A stretch of 64,000 nucleotides of DNA, taken from NCBI GenBank assembly GCA_011109175.1, contig RDEW01000035.1, positions 263,564 to 327,563 on the forward strand, read 5' to 3'. The position numbers were made by a program, and so were the translations under genes. This document shows positions 10,575-22,021 of this stretch, piece after piece; within the stretch, counting starts at the first letter, position 1, and each line of letters begins with the position of its first letter. The notes under the pieces were generated by a model, which did no database searches, was not told the origin of the DNA, and saw only the letters and a program-made list of their open reading frames with translations. This stretch comes from Dicyema japonicum (taxonomy: Eukaryota; Dicyemida; Rhombozoa; Dicyemidae).

Positions 10575-11418
10575 ATGTTCCAATTACTAGGTTTATAAAG
10601 TAAATTAAAAATAGGAAAATATACGTGTTTAGCAAGCAATAAATTATTGGGGAGGAATATTACTACTTTTGAAATGTTGTATAATAATGTAACTATGTGG
10701 GGTGCGACAAAGAACAACCACGTCGTAACGTTATTTAGTGGAACAATTGAAGTTGAATATAAATTGAAATACAGTAAATACATTAAATTAAATAAAAGAT
10801 GAAATATGAAAATTTAAATGACGCAATTTTTGATTTTTATTTACGTGAACATTTTGGTGCGCTTAAGTGGATGAAAAATGATATAAAATTCACATTACTA
10901 TTTTCCCGTATATCAAATTATATACATGTATGGGGATTAGAATTGAATTCTTTCATGGACTTATGTACACTACAATCCGAATTTCGACTAACGGCTATTA
11001 TAACTGCAGTGAACTAGTTATAACTATTCCTAATTATGGAACTATAAAAATAAAAGATATGAAAATGCAGCTATCAAAAACAGATAATAACACTAGGTTT
11101 ACTGGAAATGGTAACTTTATTAACCGACATTTAGCACTCGGATGTGATTTCAGAAAAAAAAAGAAAAAATATTTTAATATAATAATGACAAATACAACTC
11201 GAAGTTATACAACAACTCATCGTACTCTAAAAACAATAAAGTCTCATGCAATCAGTAATATTAATTTAAATTTAGAAAACAAATATATATTATCAATTTG
11301 TGTAATTGGTGTAATTATTGTTGCCATTGTTATCACTTACTTAATAAAATATAAAAGAAGAAGACGTTTTTTTCATTACAGATTGGGATTTTCAATTATT
11401 AATATTATTTTATATTAG
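10575..11418 (+). pseudogene. LAMP-like type I membrane protein gene, micro-introns, one unexplained frame break
   Basis: The pieces in order are MFQLLG, then a 24-nt intron (10591-10614), KYTCLASNKLLGRNITTF, NNHVVTLFSGTIE, NDIKFTLLFSRISNYIHVW and GLELN. A frame change near 10945-10955 is followed by TNGYYNCSELVITIP, IKIKDMKMQ and ALGCDF. A membrane segment (ILSICVIGVIIVAIVITYLI) and a basic YKRRRR tail close it. The YxCxSE...MQ...C layout is that of lysosome-associated membrane proteins. Removing the 24-nt GT...AG segment at 11111-11134 brings the Cys-Cys spacing to 37 residues, the usual LAMP range; a 21-nt segment at 11255-11275 is another candidate intron. N-glycosylation sequons are present. 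A stretch at 10752-10867 (116 nt, GT...AG) must be skipped to keep frame. Either it is a diverged real gene with one unresolved junction or a young pseudogene. The LAMP identity is moderate. Confidence 0.45.
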
Positions 11419-13469
11419 ATTATAATAATGACTTACAAATTTATTTTCGTTAATATTTAGTTCATAATTTAAGAAACTTGGACGCCTGGCTAAACTAAAA
11501 AGCCACGACGCACATGAAACCCGATAGCTTCTCCAGTTGATCACTATTACACTCAATCCCATAAATGTTGACCCAATTCCCATAAATGATGACCCAATTC
11601 GCATAAATGATGTCTAAGTTATATATATTATACTAATAAATAATTTAGTAAAAAAGTATTTTATTCAATTAATCTGTTATTAATTCCATTTACCCTTATA
11701 TATTAAGGTGCTGCTAGATTTGATGTCTATTATCCTTCTCAAAACTGAAATTTAGTATTGGAGATATTCAGAAATGCTTGAGTAGGAGAAGTATCCGTAT
11801 TGGAACTTGCAGCCTTCATTTTAAAACCTCTAAACCTGTGCAATCTTTGCTATAACGAGATTTATCATGAAATAATACTTGAAGATAAAAATCCTCATGA
11901 ATCAGTAATCCAATGCTCACAAATACATACAGGAAAGTAACTACCATATATAGACACTCCATAGATCCGAAAGGTTGATCCAATGTAGAGGAAAAAACGA
12001 AGGGGCCTTGACTCAAGAAAAGAAGATATGTCCCGTGGTCATCAAGTGACGACTTACCTATTCGGTCTTCATAGTCAGACTTCTATTTGAGACGACCTTC
12101 GAGGTGGGGCATTTTTATTATTGGAGAAACTCCGTTTTGCAGAATATCTCTCATAAGAGTAACCTTGTAATGATCTTATCTACCATGTACAATACAAGCA
12201 AGGAACTATTTTTCGTATAAAATATTCTACAATTATCTAAAAAGGATTCATTTATTCAAGTTCAAATAATTGGTTAATATTTGTATCTCTATTTAAAAGT
12301 GAAAATAAAAAAAATTAGACGAAAATTCAAGTATATTTTTTAGCGTTTAAGGGAGCAGAATCTTCCACTTTTCGGAACTCTTAAAAAATATCACTAACTG
12401 TTACTTCGAGAATTGACTTGAAAATTTTATGACAACCATTAATAATTGGAAGATACGTAAATGATTCAAAAATTTATCTCCTGAAATTTATGGAATTTTA
12501 TACTCTTGCGTGTATGACAGAAAACATTTTTTCTAGGTTTCAAAAAATTAACGAAAAATGAATTTTCAAAAAAATCTTAATGTAATTGAATAACGCTTCC
12601 TGCCACAAAATATAAAAGAGTAGTAATATTAGTTTTTTATCGAATCTCTATCCAAATTTAATTTACAAATTATTTCTAATGGATATCTCTATGATGATAT
12701 AGACTATGAACAATCAATATCAACCCATCTCCACGTGTACTTTTTACTTGTTAGATCTTATTGTACTTCTTGATTCCAAATTTGTCGCTCTGTCCTTTCT
12801 TTTCTCGATGGATCACCTCAAGTCTGCTTTAAATTCCTCCGCAACACTGGATCATATAATCTGTTCGTGAGAGCGTATCTCGTGGATTTTATATTATTGT
12901 TAGACTCCAATTTCTTCCACTTGAGAGATCGGGGGTAAATAACCAATGTATAGTTTAATTGAATTATTTGTAGAGCCCTTTTCGATTGTTTTCACTAATT
13001 TCTGATTATAGCACAAATTTTACATTTCAGTGGAACATTGGAATTTTAGATTAGAGCTTCTAAATGTGAACAATTCCTCTAAAACAGTACTCACTATGCG
13101 CCTACAATATTATAAATTCCACATGCCACAATAATTGGGGATAACTAAGAAAATAATAATTAGTTGTTCTGAATTAATTATTTATTATTATTTAAAATAT
13201 TCGGGTATTAATAATTTGACTAGAAATTACAAATCTTTTCTCAAAGTAGACATGTTAAAGTTATAAATTTGGCGCTATACAAGATTTTATATAGATGCTT
13301 CCTAGTTTCGAAACATCGTATATGCAATGCCTCCCAGGTCCATCATTTTGTCGATCACACAAGAAAAAGAATAAAGATCACATCCATCTTGAGAGATGAA
13401 GAAATTTAATTCAGTCAAACAAAAATACGATAAATGAAAAAAAAATATTTAATTATAAAATTCCCGAAA
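11419..13469. other. AT-rich region without a recognised gene
   Basis: A short tandem of CCCAATTCCCATAAATGATG-like units lies at about 11560-11612. Repeat fragments shared with 9.05-9.70 kb lie at 12070-12178. The minus frames at 11410-11604 and 11816-12016 are unassigned. The remainder is low-complexity. Confidence 0.4.
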
Positions 13470-13665
13470 ATGTCCAATTTGTTCCGCTTGCTATGGAGAC
13501 TTCCGGATCCTACTCCCCCTCTACACTGGAATTTCTCGGACGTCTTGGAAACCGGATCACCTCATACTGGAGATCTCCGCGAACGCCGCTGGCAGAATTT
13601 CTCTCGCAATTCTGAGAGGTAACAGGGCGGCAGCAACTGATGTTTTGTCCTTTTTTAATTTGATT
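13470..13665 (+). mobile_element. Nuclease-like domain, C-terminal scrap
   Basis: TGDLRERRWQNFSRNSER matches the DLRETRW..RLSLA.xRGN end of the domain at 16.5 kb. It is followed by GGCAGCAACTGATGTTTTGTCCTTTT, which recurs inverted at 50.64 kb. Only the last ~50 codons remain. Confidence 0.5.
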
Positions 13666-13794
13666 TAATAAAATTATTTAATAAAATAAATAAATAAAAA
13701 AATGATTTTATATATCTAGTGGTTAATGACTATTTTGGTTGTTATTTTAATATGGTAGAATAAATACATATCTAAAAATATTGGAGGGTCAAAG

Positions 13795-15460
13795 TTATTC
13801 AACATCACTCCTGTTTTTTCCCTGATTCCAGGTAATCTATTTCCATATTCTAGATGACTATATATTGCAAGCTATAATAAATTTCATTCATTCTTGTGTT
13901 ATCGGAAAACGAATTTTAACCTCAACTAGGAACGATTATGAAATCACGTGCATTCGAATAAACCAAGAAAATGAAGTTCTCTTAAACTTTAATTTCAGTT
14001 AATGTCATAAGATTCTGACGGAAACTTAATTATTCGGGATTACAATGAGAATTGTCTTAACGTGAATTTTGCTTTTTATTTAAAAATTAAAATTTGAGGT
14101 ATCAAGACATTTATAGTGATTTCAGATAAGTCAGGAACTCCTCGACGACGATGACGAAAAAAGCTCAAAGATAGCCTTAATATTGAAATTGGAGGTATTT
14201 TTGCCGATTTACGTGATTAGAGAAAATTTCGATAACTGTTCTGCTGGATGAGGGGAAATATTATAAATGCAGGAATCTTGACTTGGAAGGATCAACTCAC
14301 ATTCTAAACGCGGTTTCTAATGGATCTCATCTTGTACTTACTGGAAAACATTCAGTACGCATTATCGACACAACAGCTTTAGTTGTAATTTCCCGGTATA
14401 TTATTATTTTAAATATTTAAATAAATAATTCATTATTCTTTAATTTTTAGAATAAAGTTTAATAAATCGGAAATTATTTGCGATTTGTGAGCTCATCCTA
14501 CGATCTACGACTCAATAGCAGTGTCCTTCAACTCCGGAAAATTCTCGTAGTATCCAACATCATTGATCCTGACAATTCCCGCTAGAACTAAAATGGCACG
14601 TGGGGTCTAACACATGCCTTGCGTATCATCCTAATGGTAGTCTCTAATAAGCATTAAAGGTCTCTACCTGTAGTTTGCAGGATGTAGTGTGGCCTCGTCA
14701 AGTGGAAGGTTGATTACCATAGCAACGAATTCTTCCGAGATTGTCCGCTCTAATTAGACAAATGGCTGTAGCACCAAACTCCCATGACATTTGCCTAATC
14801 CACTTAGACAACAGTAAGGCTTATATTTATTGCAGCTATCACGTTTGGTAACAGCAATAAACAAGTAATTAACTCTGTGAAGTTATTTCTACGCCAATGC
14901 TGAAACAGGGATTAGAGGACATGTCCAGTGTGAGTACCCAATTGGCATATTCACTGGGTATTCAGATGAGGTTTTAATGACAAATGGACGGTTGTATTCA
15001 GTTTTTCTCTTTTGAAGAATCGCAGAAATTCTTTGAAGTTTTATTAAATTTTAATTTTTTGGTCGATATATCCCGCCAAAACTACGTTGTTGCTATTGAC
15101 GACGAGAGGGAGGTTTTTTTCCTGTTTGATGACTGGCTTATTACCTTCTGAATATTACCAATGTGACATCTGAGAGTAAGTTGAAGTTTGGGAATTAGAT
15201 AAATCTGCCAAATCGTTAGGATCTTAATTTGATTTAGAATAAACTGGCTAATTATGTCGATTTGTTGGACAGAATCTACTCAATATTGGCTCGAAAAAAT
15301 TGGATGATTTTTTGTACACTGTTTTGTATTGCTAAAATCTCGTACAAATTTGGGAGTTTGCGAGCTGTTGTGCACCTTTGTTATTTATTGTAGATTGGAA
15401 ATGTACGAGAGAACTGGACGTGGATTTTGAGTGATGAATCTGAGATTGAGTGATGATTGC
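13795..15460 (+). pseudogene. WD-repeat-like gene remnant with several candidate micro-introns
   Basis: Coding-like blocks continue across short GT...AG segments. NITPVFSLIP, then a 22-nt segment (13832-13853), then DDYILQAIINFIHSCVIGKR and RNDYEITCIRINQENE. A 23-nt segment (13976-13998) joins LMS*DSDGNLIIRDYNENC, where DSDGNLIIxDYN has WD-repeat shape. QELLDDDDEKSSKIALILKLE joins KISITVLLDEGKYYKCRN across 28 nt (14194-14221), leading to HLVLTGKHSVRIIDTTAL. Later come APNSHDICLIHLDN (then 22 nt, 14814-14835) and YVDLLDRIYSILARKNW with a 27-nt join into IGNVRENWTWILSDESEIE. Some in-frame stops and an AT tract (14396-14450) remain unexplained. The WD assignment is weak; that it is a broken multi-intron host gene is more secure. 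Confidence 0.4.
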
Positions 15461-15717
15461 TCAGTAATGATGGGTGTTGTAACCAAACCCCACTTTGATC
15501 AAATAACCATATGGGATTTTGAGAATCTCTCCGTTTCCCCACCTTTAATTGCATTTCCAATATTACGGATTTAGGTTGGTTTTCGATTTTATATTTAATA
15601 TTATTTAATTTCCTAATAATTTATTTTTTTTAATATTTCGTAATTTTTAGTTGTATTAAATTTATTTTTTTTATTTAAATATTTAAATTTATTAATTTCT
15701 AGACAAACTTTCATGCA

Positions 15718-16588
15718 AAAACCAAGTGGACTCAATTCTTTCAAAGCTTCCATCTCGGAAACTGTCCAATGACTTGGTTGAATACATGGACGTGTGGCGA
15801 AGTGAAGGGCTTAGCGAGCCGCGTAACCCAGACCAACAATCGTCTTGGATGATCCATAGATGGAATGCTCTGGCATCCAACCTAGTCAGCCGGCTCTCTG
15901 GACATCGCCTGGATTGTTTCCAAAATTCGAGGGAGGCGGTTGATGGATCTTGGCTTGGGGTTTACCCATGTCAAGAAGTTGGTGGATTGTTGGATGATGA
16001 CTCACTTCGTACAGCTGTATGTCTACACCTCGGATTGCCTGTTTGCACCAAATCGAAGTGCAAATGTGGCTGTCTATCGGACGAACTGGGTCTCCACCTC
16101 CTCTCATGCCGGAGCGGAATTGGCAGATCTTCTCGACATTCGGCAATGAACGGCATCATTAAGAGGGCATTAGAATCGGCTGGATTCCGTTGCCGGATCG
16201 AACCGACTGGTCTATTTGACAACGGAAGACGCCCTGACGGCATGACCTCCTTTCCTTTTGAGCGAGGGCGAAACCTTGTATGGGATGTGACCTGTGTCTG
16301 CTCTTTCGCCCCAAGCAAAAAAAATTATTCACCGGGCAGACCTTCTTCTCAAGCAGAGGAAGTAAAAAATGCTAAATACTCGGATATCAGCGACAGGTAC
16401 ATTTTCGCACCTGTCGCGATTGAAACTTCGGGGAACTTTGGCCCTAAAACACTGAAGTTCCTGAACCATTTGGAAAACTACTAACTGACAAAACTGGTGA
16501 TCTTCGTGAGACGAGATGGCTCAAGGAGAGGCTCTCGTTGGCTGTTGTCCGTGGGAATAGCTTGTGCATCTCCCAACAGCTGAATTAA
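15718..16588 (+). mobile_element. Retroelement C-terminal zinc-finger/nuclease-like domain, near full length
   Basis: This is the best copy of the family. It is open from about 15726 to 16484, with one frameshift near 16480 before LAVVRGNSLCISQQLN. The order is SWLGVYPCQEVGGLLDD, then AVCLHLGLPVCTKSKCKCGC and LGLHLLSCRSGIGRSSRH (a Cys/His cluster, probably zinc-binding). RRPDGMTSFPFERGRNLVWDVTC (PD and a downstream D, as in restriction-like nucleases), PVAIETSGNFGP and DLRETRWLKERLS follow. In other animals such a segment lies at the C-terminus of reverse-transcriptase proteins. No reverse transcriptase is visible upstream, where a 100-bp A/T tract begins. At least nine fragments occur in this window. 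Confidence 0.7.
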
Positions 16589-17563
16589 AATTAACTATTC
16601 TTTTTCCTTTTTCCTTATAATAAATAAGTATTTTATGTTTAGTGGAGTTAAAGATACTTTTACTTTAAAGCGGGAAATTTTATCGGAAAACATTTTTGCT
16701 ATGTATGCTGGGTTTTTTGGAAAATTGAGTGGACTTTGATGGAATCAGAATTTAATCAAAATTTGTCCACGTGACAAACTTAGGCTGGAAAATTGTACTC
16801 AAATCACTGATATGCCGAAGCAGAGCACGTTTACTAGTTATTTGGATGAAGAGTCAAAAGTGGTGAAGACGGTTTATTTCGTTACTGTTAGTAGTGGTTA
16901 TAGTGAATATGTATGTTGTTGTGTTATTGTAGTTGATGACGCTGTCCTCACATATGCTTCCTCCTGCTGATGTTATGTGGGCCAAACAGTATTTTGATGA
17001 CTTGATTAAAATGAAATGTGGAATCTGATTTTTATAATAAATGATTTTATACTTTTTTAATAATATTTTTTGATTCCATTCAAAAAAAAACTTGGTGTTT
17101 TCTCTTCTTAAGTCTACCGTTTCCTATCTTATATTAGTCCGTAAATCGAACTGTATTAAAGGCACTCATTTCTAGTGTGGCATCATTTGGTTCCCATAAT
17201 TGCAGGGACTGGTTCTAGATGTTTTCTTCTTTTCCTCTGGTTCTGGCATGAAGTTATTTGATATTGGAAAGTCTCTGCTTGGGTCATTATTGGAACTGGA
17301 TACGTTTATTAATTGTTTACTGTTAACTTTTCCTCTGTGTATCTTGACCAATCTAGAAACGATCAGTATTTGGAAATATTTTGAGTCCATCAAGTCTATT
17401 ATTCAAAGTGACACGCTAAAATCTCATTGGTCGCATTTTGACTTGGATACAAGCACGCCAAAAAAATATCGCTTAAATTTAATTCCAGAAATTTTCATGC
17501 CTAAGTTGGTAAAAGTTGCATAAATCTGTTAATACTATGAAATTTAAATGACAATTAAAGAAC
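16589..17563. other. Region without a recognised gene
   Basis: Both strands have small open frames at 17172-17523 with no family match. TTTAAAGCGGGAAATTT at about 16660 is shared with the 5' flank of the coiled-coil remnant (minus strand, about 31725-31740). Positions 17270-17350 vaguely resemble the SINE-B tail (ACTGGATACG...TTGTTTACTGTTAACTT). Confidence 0.35.
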
Positions 17564-17875
17564 GGGTGCATAGTGGTTAGGTGTCGGCTAAAGTGACTTA
17601 GGCTACGGGTTCGATTCTCGCTGCTGTCCACCTGGTGGAAGGTTCCACGCATCTTCGATTCCAAAAGGGTTTGACGAGTGACGCCGTCATCAGTGGATAC
17701 TCACTGCGGAACTAGATTGTCTAGATAGGACCCACACACACAAAAAAGTGAAGATTATCCCTCGCTCTACGATTAGTTAAAATTAACTGTTCTTTATTAA
17801 TTAAAGTGTGTGTCTTGCCTTTGCGGAGCTATAAATTTTATGGCTCTCGTGAAAAGGCTGTTATTATTATTATTA
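17564..17875 (+). repeat. SINE-A copy 2 (tRNA-derived)
   Basis: This is a full-length copy of the 9.27-kb SINE: an A box within GCATAGTGGTTAGGTGTC, B box GGGTTCGATTC, the same body, and a tail GTGAAAAGGCTGTTATTATT with extra ATT units. Substitutions and small indels relative to copy 1 show independent ageing. Confidence 0.85.
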
Positions 17876-17904
17876 GAGAACTGCCTGTATTTTTGTCATT
17901 ACTT

Positions 17905-18145
17905 ATTAACCCCGAATACACTGGAAAATAAGTTAATATTTAATAACTAATTAAATGTCTCCCATTCCCACAGAGTCATTCTAATATTTCACTCAGAACC
18001 AACAAAAAGGAAAAAACATATCCAGCATGTGCAACCTTAAAAATCCTTTCAATTGGATGTAAGAAAGCAAGTGATCCATTTTCATTCTATCCCGGTACCT
18101 GAGATAGATGGATCACATGAAGCCACTCTATTAGAACGAAAGAAG
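17905..18145 (-). repeat. SINE-B copy, degenerate
   Basis: Read on the minus strand, 18115-18075 gives CATGTGATCCATCTATCTC and 17990-17905 gives the tail with ATTTAATTAGTTATT and CCAGTGTATTCGGGGTTAAT. The order matches the 53-kb copy, but the middle is diverged. Confidence 0.45.
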
Positions 18146-18239
18146 ATAATAAATTACAACAAGTAGGAGGCTAGTAAGGAAAATCGATCCCGTGGCCAAT
18201 TGCTGTGAATTATTAGTTAGTTTTTACAAAGGCTGAGGA

Positions 18240-18620
18240 ACAGGAGATGGACTCCTTTCATCGAAGGAAGCAGAGAAGAATTCTCAGTTTGAATTGGGAA
18301 ATGAAAATAAACAAGAAAGCTTTATATAATATCTCTGCCACTGGTCATTTGAGTCTCGAGATCCTGATCTAAGATGGAGACTCTTCAGACATATACTGAG
18401 ATTGAAAACGGATTACCCAGCTAATATAGAGATGGAGGAGTACTTCGTCGTTAATGGATCACGTTTCTGTGGACGCCCGCGAATCACACTCCTTGGTATA
18501 CTTGATAATGATCTCAAGAATGCCAAAAGGAAAATGAAATGCGGAAATCATCTGGACGACTCGAGAGAGGTTGTGCATGACCACGGAAGGTGGAATCACT
18601 TGTTTGATAGTTTCTAACCA
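18240..18620 (+). mobile_element. LINE 3' ORF end (RWRLFGHILR family)
   Basis: Pieces in two frames read MDSFHRRKQRRILSLNWEMK, RWRLFRHILRLKTDYPANI, MEEYFVVNGSRFCGRPRITL and HGRWNHLF. The block (K)RWRLFGHxLR...PAN.AMEEY...RGRPRTTLP..DL marks the end of ORF2 in a LINE family with further copies at 19.7, 22.0, 32.3, 44.4, 46.4, 47.8 and 56.2 kb. The part with the catalytic palm is missing. The tail runs into attataactatta. Confidence 0.65.
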
Positions 18621-19310
18621 AACGAGTAAAATTATAACTATTACTGTCTTACAAATGTTATTTTTAAAAATATCAGTTAGTTTTAATTGCCATCAGTAAA
18701 TTTGTAACTTTTTCTAAAAAAACTTACAATTTTTTTAAATGGAGCTTTCACATAACATCGCCTCATTTTCTCACTACGGGATGCCTAGTGTTGGTGATAA
18801 TTGAAGTTACTCATGGAGAACTTGTTGCCGCTTAATATGCCGTATAATTAGAGCCCCTCTGACTCAACGAAACTAAAAAAGTATAATAAGACGACTTCTT
18901 TTCGCTGAATAGTAGGAATTTGGCCTTGTATCGAAAGTTTTTGATTTTCTAACGTTTTTTTAGCCACAAAGTTCTTTCAAACACTGAAAAATTGTCTATT
19001 TAATGGTTAGATCGAAGAAATACGATAATCAAACTGTGATTATCTATTGTGGGTTATATTATAATTAGAACAGTAAAAACTTATATATAATCTGTAATGT
19101 ATTAAGCCTGGTCTAATATTCATGAGATATTACAAGATTGCACGTGGAGATCAGACAATCGAATTGTTTTTAAAAATGACACTTTTATCTTTAGGAACTC
19201 ACATAATTGCATTACATTACTACATATAACTAATTCAGACTCATGATTTACTTCAATGATAGTAATATCATTCTCTAATTTCATTTGTTGTATTAACCCT
19301 CAGTGATTAT
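18621..19310. other. AT-rich region without a recognised gene
   Basis: Low-complexity sequence with no supportable open frame, element end or tRNA-like box up to the hAT terminus at 19311. Confidence 0.4.
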
Positions 19311-21019
19311 TAGGGCAAGTTGTTTCTAGCACTTAAAAAAATTTTTTAGCGCTAAAAAATCACAAAATCTAGCAATTATAATTAAAAAAGTTAGCACTTA
19401 AAATGATAAAATCTAGCATTTAAAATTGTAAAATCTATAACTTAAAATAATAAAATAAAACATTTAAATTTTATTTATTGTAATATAATAAAAGTTAATG
19501 CTTGATATTGTCTGGATGGAAGTTCCTATCCTTTTTTAAAAATTTTTTAGCATTTTAATAGCTCTTTCAACAGATGCATAGGATGCCTGACAGCGTGCAA
19601 GAGAAAAATAATCTTGTTGGCTAATTTTTGGTTCAGTCATTTCAATAATAAGTTTAAATCCATTTTCCTCCATTCTTTTATTTATATAATTTTTGATATT
19701 TGCCTTGTCATTATCAAAATGTAGTCCTTGTATAATAGTAATCTTCCATCATTTGATTGCAAGGAATCACTTCGTCCATTCTCAGAACATGTCCGATAAG
19801 TCGCCAGCGTGAGGTAATTACTTCTCTGCTTATCGGTTTGCATTTACATAATTTGTAGAGAGTGTCTTTTTTGATAATCTGTGGCCATTTAATTCCCGCA
19901 ATTTTTCTCAATTGATTTCTATGAAATGTGTCTAGTCAGTCACGGTCCGTTTTTGATGTTCTCCATGTTCCCGAGTTGTATAATAGGACTGGTTGTATGA
20001 ACGTGCTATATAAGCGCATCCGAAGATTTAAGGAGATAAGTTTTCTGCGAGTCCAAATACTCCACATCTTTTCAGTGCACACGATACCAACATCTTTCTG
20101 CGAGCAATGACCTCAGCATCACCCAAAAACGAGCCGAGCCTTTTAGTAAACTTTCATTTTTCATCGAACCGCTGAATCGAAGTTAACTCCGTTTTTCTGA
20201 ATTGATCTTCAAAGACCACCTCGCCAGAACTGTTGTGGCTTTATCTATTACAGTTCTTAGTACCACCACATCCTCAGACACAAAATCGATGTCATCAGCA
20301 TACATTAATTTAACAAAATGATTATTTAAGTGACCTAATTCTTTCCTAACGTCCCTCAACGCAGCTTCCAAATAGATTGCAAGGAGAACTGGCGAAAGCG
20401 AGTCCCCTTGCAGAATACCAATGCCGGTCGTGAATTTTTCCGAATAGCCCTTCCCTACTTTCACTATGAGGCTCGTGTCAGCCAGCAAAAAACGCACAAT
20501 CATCAAACAGTCCTCATCAATTATGTCCTTGAGAACTTGCAATATTTATCTCTGCAGACACAGTCGAATGCTTTTGATTAGCCGACTCCCAGAGTATATA
20601 TTGATTTTCTGTACTTCTGACATATTGACGCAAGCTACCGATGACTCCATACTATATCAGCAGTTGATTTTCCTGGTTTGAATCCGCTTTGACTTTGTGA
20701 CAAGTATTGGTCAACTGAATTTGATATTCAATTCAATGTTGTAATCGACAATGTTTTTCGCAAAGTGGTCAAAAGTACGATCGGTTTGAAATTTTCGATT
20801 GGACCTGCAGGTTTCAGAATCCGTAAACACATTATTAACTGCAATTTAAATTAGCATTTAAACAAAAATTAGCATTTAAAATTAAAAATAGCACTTATAG
20901 CATTTATAATGTATGTTTTTTTTAACAAAATTAAAAAATAATTATTCCAAATTCAAATTTATATTTAAAAAAGTATAAAAAAAATAAAAATAGCATTTTA
21001 GCACTTAAATTGCCCCTCA
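19311..21019 (-). mobile_element. hAT element interrupted by a LINE
   Basis: The left end TAGGGCAAGTTG and right end AATTGCCCCTCA are imperfect inverted termini. Both are flanked by GTGATTAT (19303-19310 and 21020-21027), within a longer direct repeat CCCTCAGTGATTATT; this 8-mer fits the Ac-like hAT target pattern. Subterminal TAGCACTT/TAGCATTT motifs recur at both ends. On the minus strand at 19720-19530 the frame reads ENGFKLIIEMTEPKISQQDY and QASYASVERAIKMLKN, the hAT C-terminal dimerisation signature. The middle of the transposase is absent: the interior holds a LINE (19721-20825). Confidence 0.6.
19721..20825 (-). mobile_element. LINE reverse transcriptase nested in the hAT element
   Basis: The minus strand reads FLLADTSLIVKVGKGYSEKF, ILQGDSLSPVLLAIYLEAAL and FVKLMYADDIDFVSEDV (YADD at 20302-20291, intact). 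Then come PVLLYNSGTW, FHRNQLRKIAGIKWP and SRWRLIGHVLRMDEVIP. This is the RT palm and C-terminal region of the family also at 22.0-23.0 kb. Frame breaks near 20180 and 19920 and the absence of the GRPRTTLP end make it dead. Insertion inside the hAT gives a relative age: hAT first, LINE second. Confidence 0.75.
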
Positions 21020-22021
21020 GTGATTATTCACTAAACTAACTAAAATTCTACATAGGTCAACTATTTCAGCAACAGTGATACAAGAGACTATGAATTATAA
21101 TTATTTAACATCAAGTAAACCAAAAATTCCCATTTTAATCATAAGTTAACCAGACGATTAATTTTTGTAGGTTAATAACCTAATTTGCCTCCTCTATGGC
21201 ATAACTAATTACCGTGATTTTCAATACCAAATCAGGAAATCAACGACACAGCAAAGAATGGATATTATGACTTTCTTGGTTACTCTATGATGGTGTAATA
21301 ATAAGAATTATCACTTTTCGTGTAGACAGTTTAGTTTTAATTTTAGTTTGCTTTATATTTGGTGAGACTGTCTTATAAGTCGAATTTTCACAATAAAGCC
21401 CTAAAATAATAATAACCAAAAGAGCTAAATTTAATAGTATCTCTATTATTGACTATTTTGGGCATTAACCAAGAAAATTTAAAAAATAGTTTGACAAGCA
21501 CCCTAAATAGCCTTATTATAATGCATATTCGCAATAAGGAAGTAATATTCTTCCCGTAGCTTATGGAACTCCCTGATTATCCAGTTTGGTAGACTCTTCC
21601 AAACTCGTCTTGAGATTACAATTTTTCAGAGACTTTCTTGATTACATTCTAATGTAATTTTAACATGTTTTAGATCGATTTTCAGTTTTGATGGCGAAGT
21701 TGTTCGTGGCTTACTTCTAAAACCCCCTAGGCAGAACAAGTATGATTCAATAATGTAGTGAGCAGGAACGGCATGAGTCATCCATAATATGTGCCCAAAT
21801 AATCCCAAGTGCTTTGATTTAAAAACTGTGTATATGTCTTGGTTTTTGATAAGTATGATTTGTCCAGGATGTGTTTTAGACATACGTACAATTGAGGGAC
21901 GTCACCACCTCAGCCAATCAAATTTAATAATTTAAATATTTTGTAAATTAACGTATAAAAACAACAATTAAAAAATAAAAAAGAATTTAATGTTAGTAAG
22001 AATTAAAGTTCATAGACGAAT
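21020..22021. other. Region without a recognised gene
   Basis: The minus frame at 21883-21626 contains FKSKHLGLFGHILWMTHAVPAHYIIESY, which looks like a worn version of the LINE (R)LFGHILR..PA...E.Y block, so 21626-21890 is probably another LINE tail on the minus strand. The rest is AT-rich and unassigned. Confidence 0.45.

Noticed and set aside
10556-10783. Minus-strand 75-codon frame
   Set aside because: It is antisense to the LAMP-like coding sequence, which has better motifs and splice joins.
13795-15460. Specific identity as WDR24, WDR59, TBL3 or ARPC1
   Set aside because: Each was compared from memory and only generic WD-like features agreed.
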